This document shows positions 8,911 through 17,104 of a stretch of DNA of 32,190 nucleotides, in pieces. A program made the translations under genes and the position numbers. This DNA is from Victivallales bacterium (lineage in GTDB: Bacteria; Verrucomicrobiota; Lentisphaeria; Oligosphaerales; Oligosphaeraceae): NCBI GenBank assembly GCA_017450525.1, contig JAFSTJ010000079.1, positions 1 through 32,190 of the forward strand, read 5' to 3'. Numbering within the stretch: the first letter of the stretch is position 1; each line of letters opens with the position of its first letter. The notes beneath the pieces were generated by a model. It made no database searches. It was not told where the DNA came from and worked only from the letters and a program-made list of their open reading frames with translations.

Positions 8911-9636
8911 ATGAGACAATTATTATTCCACAGAAATTTCACCTTGATCGAATTGCTTGTCGTGATAGCCATAATCGCTATCCTCGCGGCGATGCTCCTG
9001 CCTGCATTGAGCAAGGCAAGGGATGCCGCGCGCACCACCAGCTGCGTCAGCAACATGAAACAACTTGGCGTGGGCTATGCAATATATCTTGACGACAGCG
9101 ACGGCAACATGCTTACATACCGAATGCTGTCCAAGAACAATGGAAGCGCCGAAGGCGACTATGCAGGGAAATTCTGGTCATACACACTTGCTCCATACGT
9201 TTCTGAAAACGCTCTGGTGGCGACAGGATATTTCAACAAGAAAGGCGTATATGTCTGCCCCGCTTTCAGCGATAGGAAACCCTATTCTGGGTACGGTGAA
9301 AACACAGTCTGGGAGGCCAGCAGAACAGACTACGGCATTGCAAGATACGGCGCTGGCGGGATTCCAGGCTATACTGGCGTCGTGCGCAAGATAGAAGCCG
9401 TCAAAAAGCCTTCAGGCCTGCTTCTGTTCGGGGATTCATACAATTCCAATTTCAGCGGGCACGGCGGCAATGCGGACATCCTGCCCCACGCATACGTGGA
9501 GTTCAGGCACAATGGCAGCAGTGCCGCCAATTTCCTCATGGTTGACGGGCATGTCGAGAAGATGACATTGCTCCAACTCAAGTTTCCTGACCGCTCCACA
9601 AACGCAGCTGCCAACGCCCCATGGGGCAACAATTGA
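8911..9636 (+). CDS. Type II secretion/pseudopilin-like protein (H-Xn-DG type)
   Basis: A 241-residue pseudopilin. The frame is open from 8821, but the extra 30 residues ([12 protein letters not shown]...) come from the AT-rich promoter region. The ATG at 8911 has a GGGAG ribosome site nine bases upstream and puts the cleavage motif in its normal place: MRQLLFHRN, then [15 protein letters not shown]. Asn precedes the Phe where Gly is usual. The helix is followed by [20 protein letters not shown], a central domain with a YVCPAFS turn, and His200-X11-Asp212-Gly-His-Val near the C-terminus. It is the first gene of the run controlled from the AraC-side promoter, and 62 bp precede the GH110-like gene. 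The role is unknown; the position suggests it is made together with the glycan-degrading enzymes. Confidence 0.87.
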   Translation: MRQLLFHRNFTLIELLVVIAIIAILAAMLLPALSKARDAARTTSCVSNMKQLGVGYAIYLDDSDGNMLTYRMLSKNNGSAEGDYAGKFWSYTLAPYVSENALVATGYFNKKGVYVCPAFSDRKPYSGYGENTVWEASRTDYGIARYGAGGIPGYTGVVRKIEAVKKPSGLLLFGDSYNSNFSGHGGNADILPHAYVEFRHNGSSAANFLMVDGHVEKMTLLQLKFPDRSTNAAANAPWGNN

Positions 9637-9698
9637 TTACAATCATATTCCCTGCTTGCGCATGATGCAGCAATTCCATTGCACTTGATTTTTGATTT

Positions 9699-11309
9699 AT
9701 GAGATTTTGCTTTTCTGAATGTCCAGGGACAAACAATATTGAGCGTGCCAGGAATGCAGCGGCGCGACTCAGGGCTCATCCTGGCAGTGAACTATTCATA
9801 GAGCCAGGTGTATATGATTTTGAGACAAGTCAATCAATGGATTTGCAACGGCGTGCAATGGCGGGTGAATTCTCCGTCATCCAGCTTTGGAAGCTGGGCA
9901 ACAGCTGCGAAACTGCGCTGAATCTTACTGGCTGCCGCAATGTCAGGATTATTGCGAAAGGTGTGCTGTTCCGTTTTCACGGCCTTTGGGAGGGGCTAAG
10001 GATTGAGAACTGTGAAAACATATCCGTTGAAGGGCTTGAATTTAACATTGACCGCAAGCCATTCAGTGTTGCGCGCATTCTTGAGGAAAATGATGAAGGG
10101 GCGATTGCGGACATCCAGGATTCCCGCCTTCTTGCAGGCAACACCCCATTCAAACGGGCCATGGTCTGGAAGGATGGAAAATATACGGAAATTGACGTTC
10201 CCAGTTCAATTGAGTTGAAGGATGACGGCAAGCTGCTTCTCAGGGGCCTGCAACGCAAAGGGCTTGTCGGCTGCCAGTTGTACCTGTGGCACTTTTATGT
10301 CTATAGGCCTGGGATAGCCATATACGACAGCAGCGATGTCAATATTCATTCCGTCAGAATATACAGTTTCTGTGGCTACGGTATAAATGGTGAAGGCTCC
10401 AGGAATATATCGCTGGACGGCGTATGGGTTGTCCCAGAACCTGGTCTGAGGGTATCCACTCCTGTTGATGCAACGCATTTCGCCTCCTGCCAGGGCAGAA
10501 TCACATACCGCAACTGCCATTTTGCGGGACATGGGGACGACGCCATCAATGTGCACGGCTATTTTCACCAGACGAAAATTATCTCAAGCAGGGAATGCAT
10601 TGCCCAATACAGGGCAGGATTACGTGATTTTGCCCACAGTGGCAGAAAAGCCGTCTTCAATGTTGGTGAACATCTTATACTGACACGAAAAGACAACCTG
10701 GAAATACTAGGAGAATATACCCTTGTAAAATCCCAGGACATGCCAGAAAATGCACAGTTGCTGGAACTGGACGGGCCTCTTCCTGTTAGCGACAGCGAGT
10801 TGCTGCTGAACGCGAAGGAACGCTGCAGCGTGGAGCTTGAGATTAGTGGCTGCACATTTTCCGACCACAATGCCAGAAGTATTCTCGCAAAATGCCGCAG
10901 AGTTAAGATAATGAACAATATATTCCGCCATTCGGTAATGGCGGCAATCTACATCGCGCCGGAAAGTTTTTATGCTGAAGCATCTGTAACAGAAGAAATC
11001 CTTATAAAAGGGAATATATTTCTGGACTGCGGGACACGCCTTCCCGCCCTGCCCTACGATACAGCCTGCATTCTAGTGCAGGTAGATGCACCATCACTGC
11101 CCAGGCAGCGCCACGGCCGCCTCTGCATAGAGTACAACCTCTTTGAGCATACAGGGACAAAACATGCCGTAATGGTGCGTGACGTTGAAAATTTGAAGCT
11201 TTCGTGCAACCGCTTCAGCCCTGGACAAGAAAGCATACTGCTGGATTCAAGGCGCATCGGCATGATTGACTGCGATTGCGCATACATAGATAAAACCATT
11301 AACAACTAG
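9699..11309 (+). CDS. GH110-like alpha-1,3-galactosidase (parallel beta-helix)
   Basis: A 536-residue protein of right-handed beta-helix type. Repeated strand units are visible, such as CRNVRIIAKGVLFRF, CENISVEGLEFNI, SSDVNIHSVRIYSF and SRNISLDGVWVV. The stretch THFASCQGRITYRNCHF followed by GHGDDAINVHGYF (Asp280, Asp281, His286) is the segment I associate with GH110, whose members remove terminal alpha-1,3-linked galactose, including the blood-group B antigen. Length is close to the family's roughly 600 residues. No signal peptide is seen, whereas characterised Bacteroides GH110 enzymes are exported, so this one may act inside on imported oligosaccharides. The ATG at 9699 has no clear ribosome site. 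It is followed 12 bp later by the GH65/95-like gene. Another beta-helix glycosidase or lyase is the alternative. Confidence 0.7.
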   Translation: MRFCFSECPGTNNIERARNAAARLRAHPGSELFIEPGVYDFETSQSMDLQRRAMAGEFSVIQLWKLGNSCETALNLTGCRNVRIIAKGVLFRFHGLWEGLRIENCENISVEGLEFNIDRKPFSVARILEENDEGAIADIQDSRLLAGNTPFKRAMVWKDGKYTEIDVPSSIELKDDGKLLLRGLQRKGLVGCQLYLWHFYVYRPGIAIYDSSDVNIHSVRIYSFCGYGINGEGSRNISLDGVWVVPEPGLRVSTPVDATHFASCQGRITYRNCHFAGHGDDAINVHGYFHQTKIISSRECIAQYRAGLRDFAHSGRKAVFNVGEHLILTRKDNLEILGEYTLVKSQDMPENAQLLELDGPLPVSDSELLLNAKERCSVELEISGCTFSDHNARSILAKCRRVKIMNNIFRHSVMAAIYIAPESFYAEASVTEEILIKGNIFLDCGTRLPALPYDTACILVQVDAPSLPRQRHGRLCIEYNLFEHTGTKHAVMVRDVENLKLSCNRFSPGQESILLDSRRIGMIDCDCAYIDKTINN

Positions 11310-11321
11310 CAAAAACATTAT

Positions 11322-13190
11322 ATGAATACCTTTCTACAGATTTGCAACAAGGCGCAGGCCGATGACCGCTATTATCCGCCTGTGCTAGGCAATGGCGACC
11401 TATCCCTAGCCGTTGACTATGAAGGCTCCCAGCGGCAGATTACGCGGCAGTTCATGACGCCAGCCATATTCAGGGCGGGCAAGCGCTATTTCGCGCCAGG
11501 ATATCCATTAATCAACTTCGGTTATTTCATGCAGGATTTCGGTTCGTCTGACTTGATTGACTGGACCCAGACCCTTGACACAGAAAATGCCATAATGACC
11601 TGCAATTGCGTTTTCAGCGATGGTCTCAAGGCCACCAGTCGCATATTCTGCCATGCGGAAAGAGCAGTAATCGCCTTCAATGTATCCCTTTCAGAAACCA
11701 GGGAATACAAATTCCGCCACAGCATTCCATATCAGCGTCGCATGGCGCTCTCGCCAATTTCAGACCATTGCATTGCATACGACGCCGATTCAATGAACCA
11801 TGACCGTGGAAGCATTTCATTGATAGCCCCTGAAGGAGCCCAGTCCTTTGCATGGCAGGATGGACTCTCCTTCAGCCTCAAAGGAAAAGATTTCACTTTC
11901 TTCCTGGTATTCGATGAAGAAGAAGGTGCTTATGATTATGAATCCCTGTATGCATCCCACCAGAGGAACTGGCATGCATTTTGGGACGAGGGCTATGTGC
12001 GCTTGCCCTCCGAGGCAATAGAGCGAATGTACCATACCGGGCTCTACCACCTCAAGATTTTTTCCACTAAATGGTCTATACCAATGGGGCTCTTCCCTTT
12101 GCACTGGGAAGGACGCTATTTCGGATATGACGAAATTTATTCATTTGACGCGCTGTTGAGCAGCGGCCACCTCAGCCTGGCGAAAAAGATACCGGAATTC
12201 CGCCATTCGCTTCTTGGAAGCGAGCTGCAACGCCACAAGGCCACCTGTGAAAAACGCGGGGTGGCAATGTCCTTCCCCGTTGAGACAATGGAGAATGGGC
12301 AGGAAGGCACACCACCTGGATTCTGGTGCGAACACATTTTCCAGACGGCGCATATCGGAATATGCGCAGGATGGTATGCAAAGTATTCAGGGGACAAGGC
12401 ATTCCTGAGCGAGAAAGGCTATCCACTTATGCGCAGCTGCGCGGAATATTTCCGTCTAGGCCATATATACCGCACGGAAGACCACAAGACAATAATCGGC
12501 AAATGCACTGATCTTGAAAGACTGGGGGCATTTGTGGAAAACGGCTTTGTAACTACCTGTTCAGTGATCTGCCTGTTCCGTCTAGTTTCAGAATATGCGA
12601 AACAGCTTGACCTGGACCAGCAACTGGCGGCCGAGTGGAAACGCCTGGCAGATGAGCTTAAAGAGAGCCTTCCAAAGGACAATGAGAAGTATCTTCCGCG
12701 AATTGGCTATGCACAGCGTTCGATTGCCGTATATACAGGGCTTTATCCGTATGGTGTCACCAGCGACGATGACCCGCTTCAAATCGCGGCAATCCAGGAT
12801 GCTGATGCGCATTGGGAGGACTTTGCGCTACAATATACAACTGGCGGCAAGGTCATGTCCAGCTGGTACAAGGGAATGATAAGCCTGGCCTACGCCCATT
12901 GCGGGCGTCTTGACGACGCAGCCGAACTGCTTGAATCGGGCGCGCATTCCGTCGGCTGTTTCCACGAGTGCTTTGAGATATACGACTGGCGCTACCGTCC
13001 CTGGTTTTCCACGGCGGCAGGCGCTCTTGTCCGCGCGGTAAATGCAATGTTTGTGCAAAATAATGCCCTTGTGCCTGGCATTCTCAAGGTCTGGCCGAAT
13101 TTTGAAATCAAACTGCAAATCGAAAATGGCAGGATGCTCTATGCCAAAGCCGTTTCAGGGACATTGCAGCAACAAATCATAGAACCATAG
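11322..13190 (+). CDS. GH65/GH95-like six-hairpin glycosidase
   Basis: A 622-residue protein. The N-terminal beta-sandwich (to about 215) opens with the PPVLGNGDLSLAVDYEG phrase typical of the GH65/GH95 superfamily. A linker SHQRNWHAFWDEGYVRLP leads into an (alpha/alpha)6 barrel with ERMYHTGLYHLKIF, GRYFGYDEIYSFDALL, GFWCEHIFQTAHIG and a late HECFEIYDWRYRPWFSTAAG. A small C-terminal beta domain follows (GILKVWPNFEIKLQ). GH95 members cleave alpha-1,2-fucose or galactose; GH65 members are mainly disaccharide phosphorylases. Which of these, or a neighbouring family, applies cannot be settled without alignment. No signal peptide is present, so the enzyme is probably cytoplasmic. It lies 12 bp after the GH110-like gene. 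The next gene's ribosome site overlaps its stop codon, which argues for one transcript. Confidence 0.65.
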   Translation: MNTFLQICNKAQADDRYYPPVLGNGDLSLAVDYEGSQRQITRQFMTPAIFRAGKRYFAPGYPLINFGYFMQDFGSSDLIDWTQTLDTENAIMTCNCVFSDGLKATSRIFCHAERAVIAFNVSLSETREYKFRHSIPYQRRMALSPISDHCIAYDADSMNHDRGSISLIAPEGAQSFAWQDGLSFSLKGKDFTFFLVFDEEEGAYDYESLYASHQRNWHAFWDEGYVRLPSEAIERMYHTGLYHLKIFSTKWSIPMGLFPLHWEGRYFGYDEIYSFDALLSSGHLSLAKKIPEFRHSLLGSELQRHKATCEKRGVAMSFPVETMENGQEGTPPGFWCEHIFQTAHIGICAGWYAKYSGDKAFLSEKGYPLMRSCAEYFRLGHIYRTEDHKTIIGKCTDLERLGAFVENGFVTTCSVICLFRLVSEYAKQLDLDQQLAAEWKRLADELKESLPKDNEKYLPRIGYAQRSIAVYTGLYPYGVTSDDDPLQIAAIQDADAHWEDFALQYTTGGKVMSSWYKGMISLAYAHCGRLDDAAELLESGAHSVGCFHECFEIYDWRYRPWFSTAAGALVRAVNAMFVQNNALVPGILKVWPNFEIKLQIENGRMLYAKAVSGTLQQQIIEP

Positions 13191-13203
13191 GAGCTTGAAA
13201 AAG

Positions 13204-16071
13204 ATGAAGCGGCTGTCTTGTATTTTTCTATGCCTTGCGCTGTTTGCCCTTGTTTCAATCGGTGGGGAGGCATATTCCGCGGCCTTCACATCGGAGGGCA
13301 CGATATTCTTCCTGGTGCATCCAGGAGGTCCTTTGAAACTGGAAATCACCTTGACACGCGGTACGCCTGACTATCGGGGCAATCCAATATTGAAGACCAG
13401 CCCCAATGCGCTGTTCAGCATCTTCAATCAGGATGAAAAACTGCTTGCAATGGAATATTGGCGCCCCGCGCCTGGCGAAAAGGAGAAAAAATACACTTTC
13501 GAATATCCTGAGGCAACGAAAGGAATATGGCAGATAAGAAATGCCTTTGCCCAGAACTGCAATCTTTCAATACGGCTTAAGACCACGCCTGAATTGAAAT
13601 ACGGAGTGCTTTTCCCAAGATGCAGAATACTTTCCCAGGACGCACATACAATACGCAATTCTTTCTTCATTGTGCCACCGCCAACCACACCGCTGAATCT
13701 CAAGCAGCCCACTCCAAATGACCCACAGAAGACAGAGCAAAGGCTTCATATTGCAGTACGTGGACGGCAGACGGAGTGCCGCACGTCAACAGGCGAGAAA
13801 ATCACCGACTGCGACATATATGAAATCGCGGGAGCCATGCCTGACCTGCCATGCAACGCCATGATTGAACTGCCCTTCGGCGCACAAGAACGCCAGCATT
13901 ATACAGGCATGCCCTCCGCCCGCATACGCGATGGGAAAAAGCAGACTTTGCTCACACTTCAGGCAGACAGCAGCGCGGTCCTGACACTGAAGGAACAAGA
14001 GGTATATCAGCTGCTGGTGGACAATGCCAAGGAAGGCTATCTGGCCATTGACGGCTTCCCTGTCATTTTCTGCCCCGACGCGGAAACTGCCAAGGCAATC
14101 GGCGGCAGCATGGTCAAGGCAAATGACGGAAGGCACTTCCATCACCTTTTCCAGGTGAAAATGCACGAATGGATAAAATCGCTTTCCAAAGAGGAGCTGG
14201 AAATACAGCCCGTGCCACTGGAGAAATTCAAGAAGGAATGGCTCAAGGACTCAAGAAGCAGGGATCTGCTGCAGCTTTTCGCATACGCGCCCCATCTTTT
14301 CAAGGCAATGGACACCAATCCAGGCAGCCTTACATTCGGTACCTCACCGCTGAATCTAGGAGACATGACGCTGCTTTACACGCTGGACAAGCCATACAAC
14401 CCATATTATGGAAACAAGGCTCTTATGAAGCGTGTTTTCCTATATTATTTCAGAAAATGGCTGTGCCTGTCCGAATCAGGCGCATTCCACGATGACCCCT
14501 CCCACCCCGCATACTGCGGCGGAATGGAGTGGAGCGGCTGGGAAGGAATGGTTTTCTGCGCAGACTATATGACACTTGCAATGATGGCACCCATTGCAGA
14601 CAAGGAACTGCTCGCCCTTTGGGAAGAGGCCTTGCGCCTGCCCGCCCATAGATTCTGGTCCCAAAGGCTCAATTGCGAAAACCAGTCGCTGCACTGGCCC
14701 CTTAAATTGTATGCGCTCAACATGGCCTCTGGAAATCCTCTTTACAAGAAAATGGCACAGGACTATCTGGCTGACATCGCCAATCCCGCCCTGTCCCGCA
14801 GCATGAAGACTGGATATCTGCTTGAGGCGTATGGTTTGGACGGCACATACATCGGCATATCCGCCTCGCTGCTGGCATTTGCCGCCCGCTTTTCAGGCGA
14901 TGATGCCGCCCTGCCTGTGCTTAGGCGCATGTACGAGCTGCTGTGCCACACCGTCGTGCGTGAACCAGACGGGAGCATGGCGGCCGCCAATGGCTTCGGA
15001 CACCGTACCCTTGGCAGCTGGCTTTCTCCCCAGTACGGCGCGGGCGTCAGCCTCGTCGATGACCGCCTGGAGGCGGCCGCAGTCATGTCCAGGCGCAAAG
15101 CGGCGGTGCCCCTTACTGAGGCGGAATTAGACAGGTACGCAAAAGTGCAGGTGCCCGACAACATTGAGGAATGGTGCAAGGTTGCAGGCAAGAATCTCAC
15201 CCACTATGCAATGTGCACCTGGCCTCCCATTTGGTTCAATTCAATACTGCCAATGGGGGACAAAATACAGAACGCACGCCTTCCCGTGGAAAAAGCAAGC
15301 GACTTCGAGAAAAATTTCAACGATGAATTCTACGCCCGCAGGAAGCCAGGCTACTACGCGTTCATCTACACGGGGAACTACAGCTGGCGCTGGCATTATC
15401 TGGAGACATTGACTGCGCCATTGACGACAAGCACCAAGATTACGAATGGCGAAGTATTTTCAAGCGGTTCTTCAGAGCCATGGCTGCCGATGCAAGGTCT
15501 GAACATCTTCTGGACGCCGTCATTCGGCATCTTTGCAAGTGCGCACAACTGGTCAATATACAGCCAAAATCTGCTTCGCGTAGAAAGAGAAGGCAAGCTC
15601 GTTGACTTTCCCGCCTGCAACAGTGCAATACAGCACATTGACAAGGACAATGTCACGCTTGAACACAAGTCCCGTTTTCTTAATCTGAACCTGAAAAGGC
15701 AAATGGAAATGCGCGAAGGTGGCATACGCGTCTGTTTGAGCGTAGGCAAGGCCACTGAAATTAAGCCTGTAACGCTGATTGAGCAGATACCATTTCAGGT
15801 CAAGGAGGACATGACATTCTCTGCCTGCAAAGATGTGCAGCAATTGAAACTGCCTGCAGAAGGAGTGACTTTGCTCAAGATAAGCCGAGACAACGGCAGC
15901 GCTATAATCCTGCGCTTCAGCAAGCCAGTGTCAGTTCGCCTTGGCTACACATCACGTGCAACGTTCAATGACGCCAAACTGCGCATACGCGCCTTGGAAA
16001 TTGCCTTTTCCAAGGATTTTGCTGGAAATGGCGCAGAGGACTTCTCATACGAAATGACTGGAGTAAGATGA
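13204..16071 (+). CDS. Secreted toroid-like protein of unknown family (copy 1)
   Basis: A 955-residue exported protein that I cannot place in a named family. The ATG at 13204 is chosen over the TTG at 13195 because AGGAG at 13188 is then 11 bases away and the signal peptide (MKRLSCIFLCLALFALVSIG) starts properly. After an N-terminal beta domain (TIFFLVHPGGPLKLEITL; GIWQIRNAF) comes a helical region of about 330-640 that looks like an (alpha/alpha) toroid. It contains NCENQSLHWP (490-499), LLEAYGLDGTYIGIS (539-552) and GFGHRT (597-602), and is followed by a beta-sandwich (GLNIFWTPSFGIF...). An Asn/His, Tyr and His set in such a fold recalls heparinase- and PL8-type lyases, so a polysaccharide lyase is a fair guess but unproven. 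It is paralogous to 17105-19735. The stop is one base before the next start. Confidence 0.6.
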   Translation: MKRLSCIFLCLALFALVSIGGEAYSAAFTSEGTIFFLVHPGGPLKLEITLTRGTPDYRGNPILKTSPNALFSIFNQDEKLLAMEYWRPAPGEKEKKYTFEYPEATKGIWQIRNAFAQNCNLSIRLKTTPELKYGVLFPRCRILSQDAHTIRNSFFIVPPPTTPLNLKQPTPNDPQKTEQRLHIAVRGRQTECRTSTGEKITDCDIYEIAGAMPDLPCNAMIELPFGAQERQHYTGMPSARIRDGKKQTLLTLQADSSAVLTLKEQEVYQLLVDNAKEGYLAIDGFPVIFCPDAETAKAIGGSMVKANDGRHFHHLFQVKMHEWIKSLSKEELEIQPVPLEKFKKEWLKDSRSRDLLQLFAYAPHLFKAMDTNPGSLTFGTSPLNLGDMTLLYTLDKPYNPYYGNKALMKRVFLYYFRKWLCLSESGAFHDDPSHPAYCGGMEWSGWEGMVFCADYMTLAMMAPIADKELLALWEEALRLPAHRFWSQRLNCENQSLHWPLKLYALNMASGNPLYKKMAQDYLADIANPALSRSMKTGYLLEAYGLDGTYIGISASLLAFAARFSGDDAALPVLRRMYELLCHTVVREPDGSMAAANGFGHRTLGSWLSPQYGAGVSLVDDRLEAAAVMSRRKAAVPLTEAELDRYAKVQVPDNIEEWCKVAGKNLTHYAMCTWPPIWFNSILPMGDKIQNARLPVEKASDFEKNFNDEFYARRKPGYYAFIYTGNYSWRWHYLETLTAPLTTSTKITNGEVFSSGSSEPWLPMQGLNIFWTPSFGIFASAHNWSIYSQNLLRVEREGKLVDFPACNSAIQHIDKDNVTLEHKSRFLNLNLKRQMEMREGGIRVCLSVGKATEIKPVTLIEQIPFQVKEDMTFSACKDVQQLKLPAEGVTLLKISRDNGSAIILRFSKPVSVRLGYTSRATFNDAKLRIRALEIAFSKDFAGNGAEDFSYEMTGVR

Positions 16072-16072
16072 A

Positions 16073-17101
16073 ATGACCTTAAATAATCTAAGGTGCGCCG
16101 TAATAGGCCTGGGAAGAATTGGATGGAATTTCCACATTCCCCAGCTTATGAAATATGAGGGATTTACATTGTCCGCCATTGTAGATCCAAATGAATCGCG
16201 ACTTCAGGACGCAAGGGAGAAACTGGGAATATCAGCGTTGTTCAAGAATTGCAGTGAAATTGCGGATGGCAGCATTGATTTGGCGGTCATAAGCTCACCC
16301 ACGCCATTCCACTGTGAACAGGCGCTTTATTTTCTCCGCCATGGGGTGGATGTCTTTTGCGACAAGCCAATGGCAATGTCGTATGCGGAGGCAAAGACAA
16401 TGGCACGTACGGCTGCTGAACTTGGGCGCAAGCTTATGGTGTATCAGCCGCACCGTCTCAGCACGACGGCTTTGACGGCAAAGTCAATCCTTGCCTCCGG
16501 AAAACTGGGCAGAATATTCAAGATAAGTCGTTCAGCGGACGGCTTCACAAGACGCAACGACTGGCAGGCACTTTCCAGATTCGGCGGTGGAATGCTGTTC
16601 AACTATGGAGCGCATTTCATAGACCAGCTGTTCTATCTTGGAAATGACAGCTGCGGGAGGGCAAAATGTGAACTGCGCAAGGTGCTGTCACTAGGCGATG
16701 CGGAGGATGTGGTATCTGCGCTGATAACAGGCAAAAGCGGTATTCTGTATGAACTTTCCATCAACCAGGCGAACGCCTTTACACAGCCTGACCTGGCAAT
16801 ATTCGGAAATATGGGAAGCGCCATGGAAATGCCTGACGGAAACTGGAAATTGCGCTACTGCACAAGCATGCCAGCCCTCACCCTTGAATCGGGCTTGGCC
16901 GCAAAAGACAGGAAATATCCCAGTGAAGAACTGCCTTGGCAGGAGGAAATAGTCAAGGCAATACCAGAACACTATGGAGATTTCTACATAAAGGTCCGTG
17001 AATACTTTGCGGAGGGACGGGAGCCCTTCATACCCATTGAAGAGACACTTGAAGTAATGCGAACCATTGAACTGTGCCAAGAAAGCGCCAGGGGAAATTA
17101 A
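16073..17101 (+). CDS. Gfo/Idh/MocA-family NAD(P)-dependent oxidoreductase
   Basis: A 342-residue cytoplasmic protein of the usual family length. The Rossmann half shows AVIGLGRIGWNFHIP (residues 9-23), a following acidic strand end (AIVDPNESR), and the catalytic CDKP loop with Lys98. The C-terminal half has the GAHFID motif (His181, Asp184) that normally positions substrate and proton transfer. Family members oxidise or reduce sugars and inositols at one hydroxyl, or use transient NAD oxidation for glycoside cleavage; the substrate here is unknown. It starts one base after the copy 1 stop and ends three bases before copy 2, so all three are very likely translated together. That close packing suggests it works on a sugar released by the two secreted proteins. 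Confidence 0.9.
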   Translation: MTLNNLRCAVIGLGRIGWNFHIPQLMKYEGFTLSAIVDPNESRLQDAREKLGISALFKNCSEIADGSIDLAVISSPTPFHCEQALYFLRHGVDVFCDKPMAMSYAEAKTMARTAAELGRKLMVYQPHRLSTTALTAKSILASGKLGRIFKISRSADGFTRRNDWQALSRFGGGMLFNYGAHFIDQLFYLGNDSCGRAKCELRKVLSLGDAEDVVSALITGKSGILYELSINQANAFTQPDLAIFGNMGSAMEMPDGNWKLRYCTSMPALTLESGLAAKDRKYPSEELPWQEEIVKAIPEHYGDFYIKVREYFAEGREPFIPIEETLEVMRTIELCQESARGN

Positions 17102-17104
17102 GCC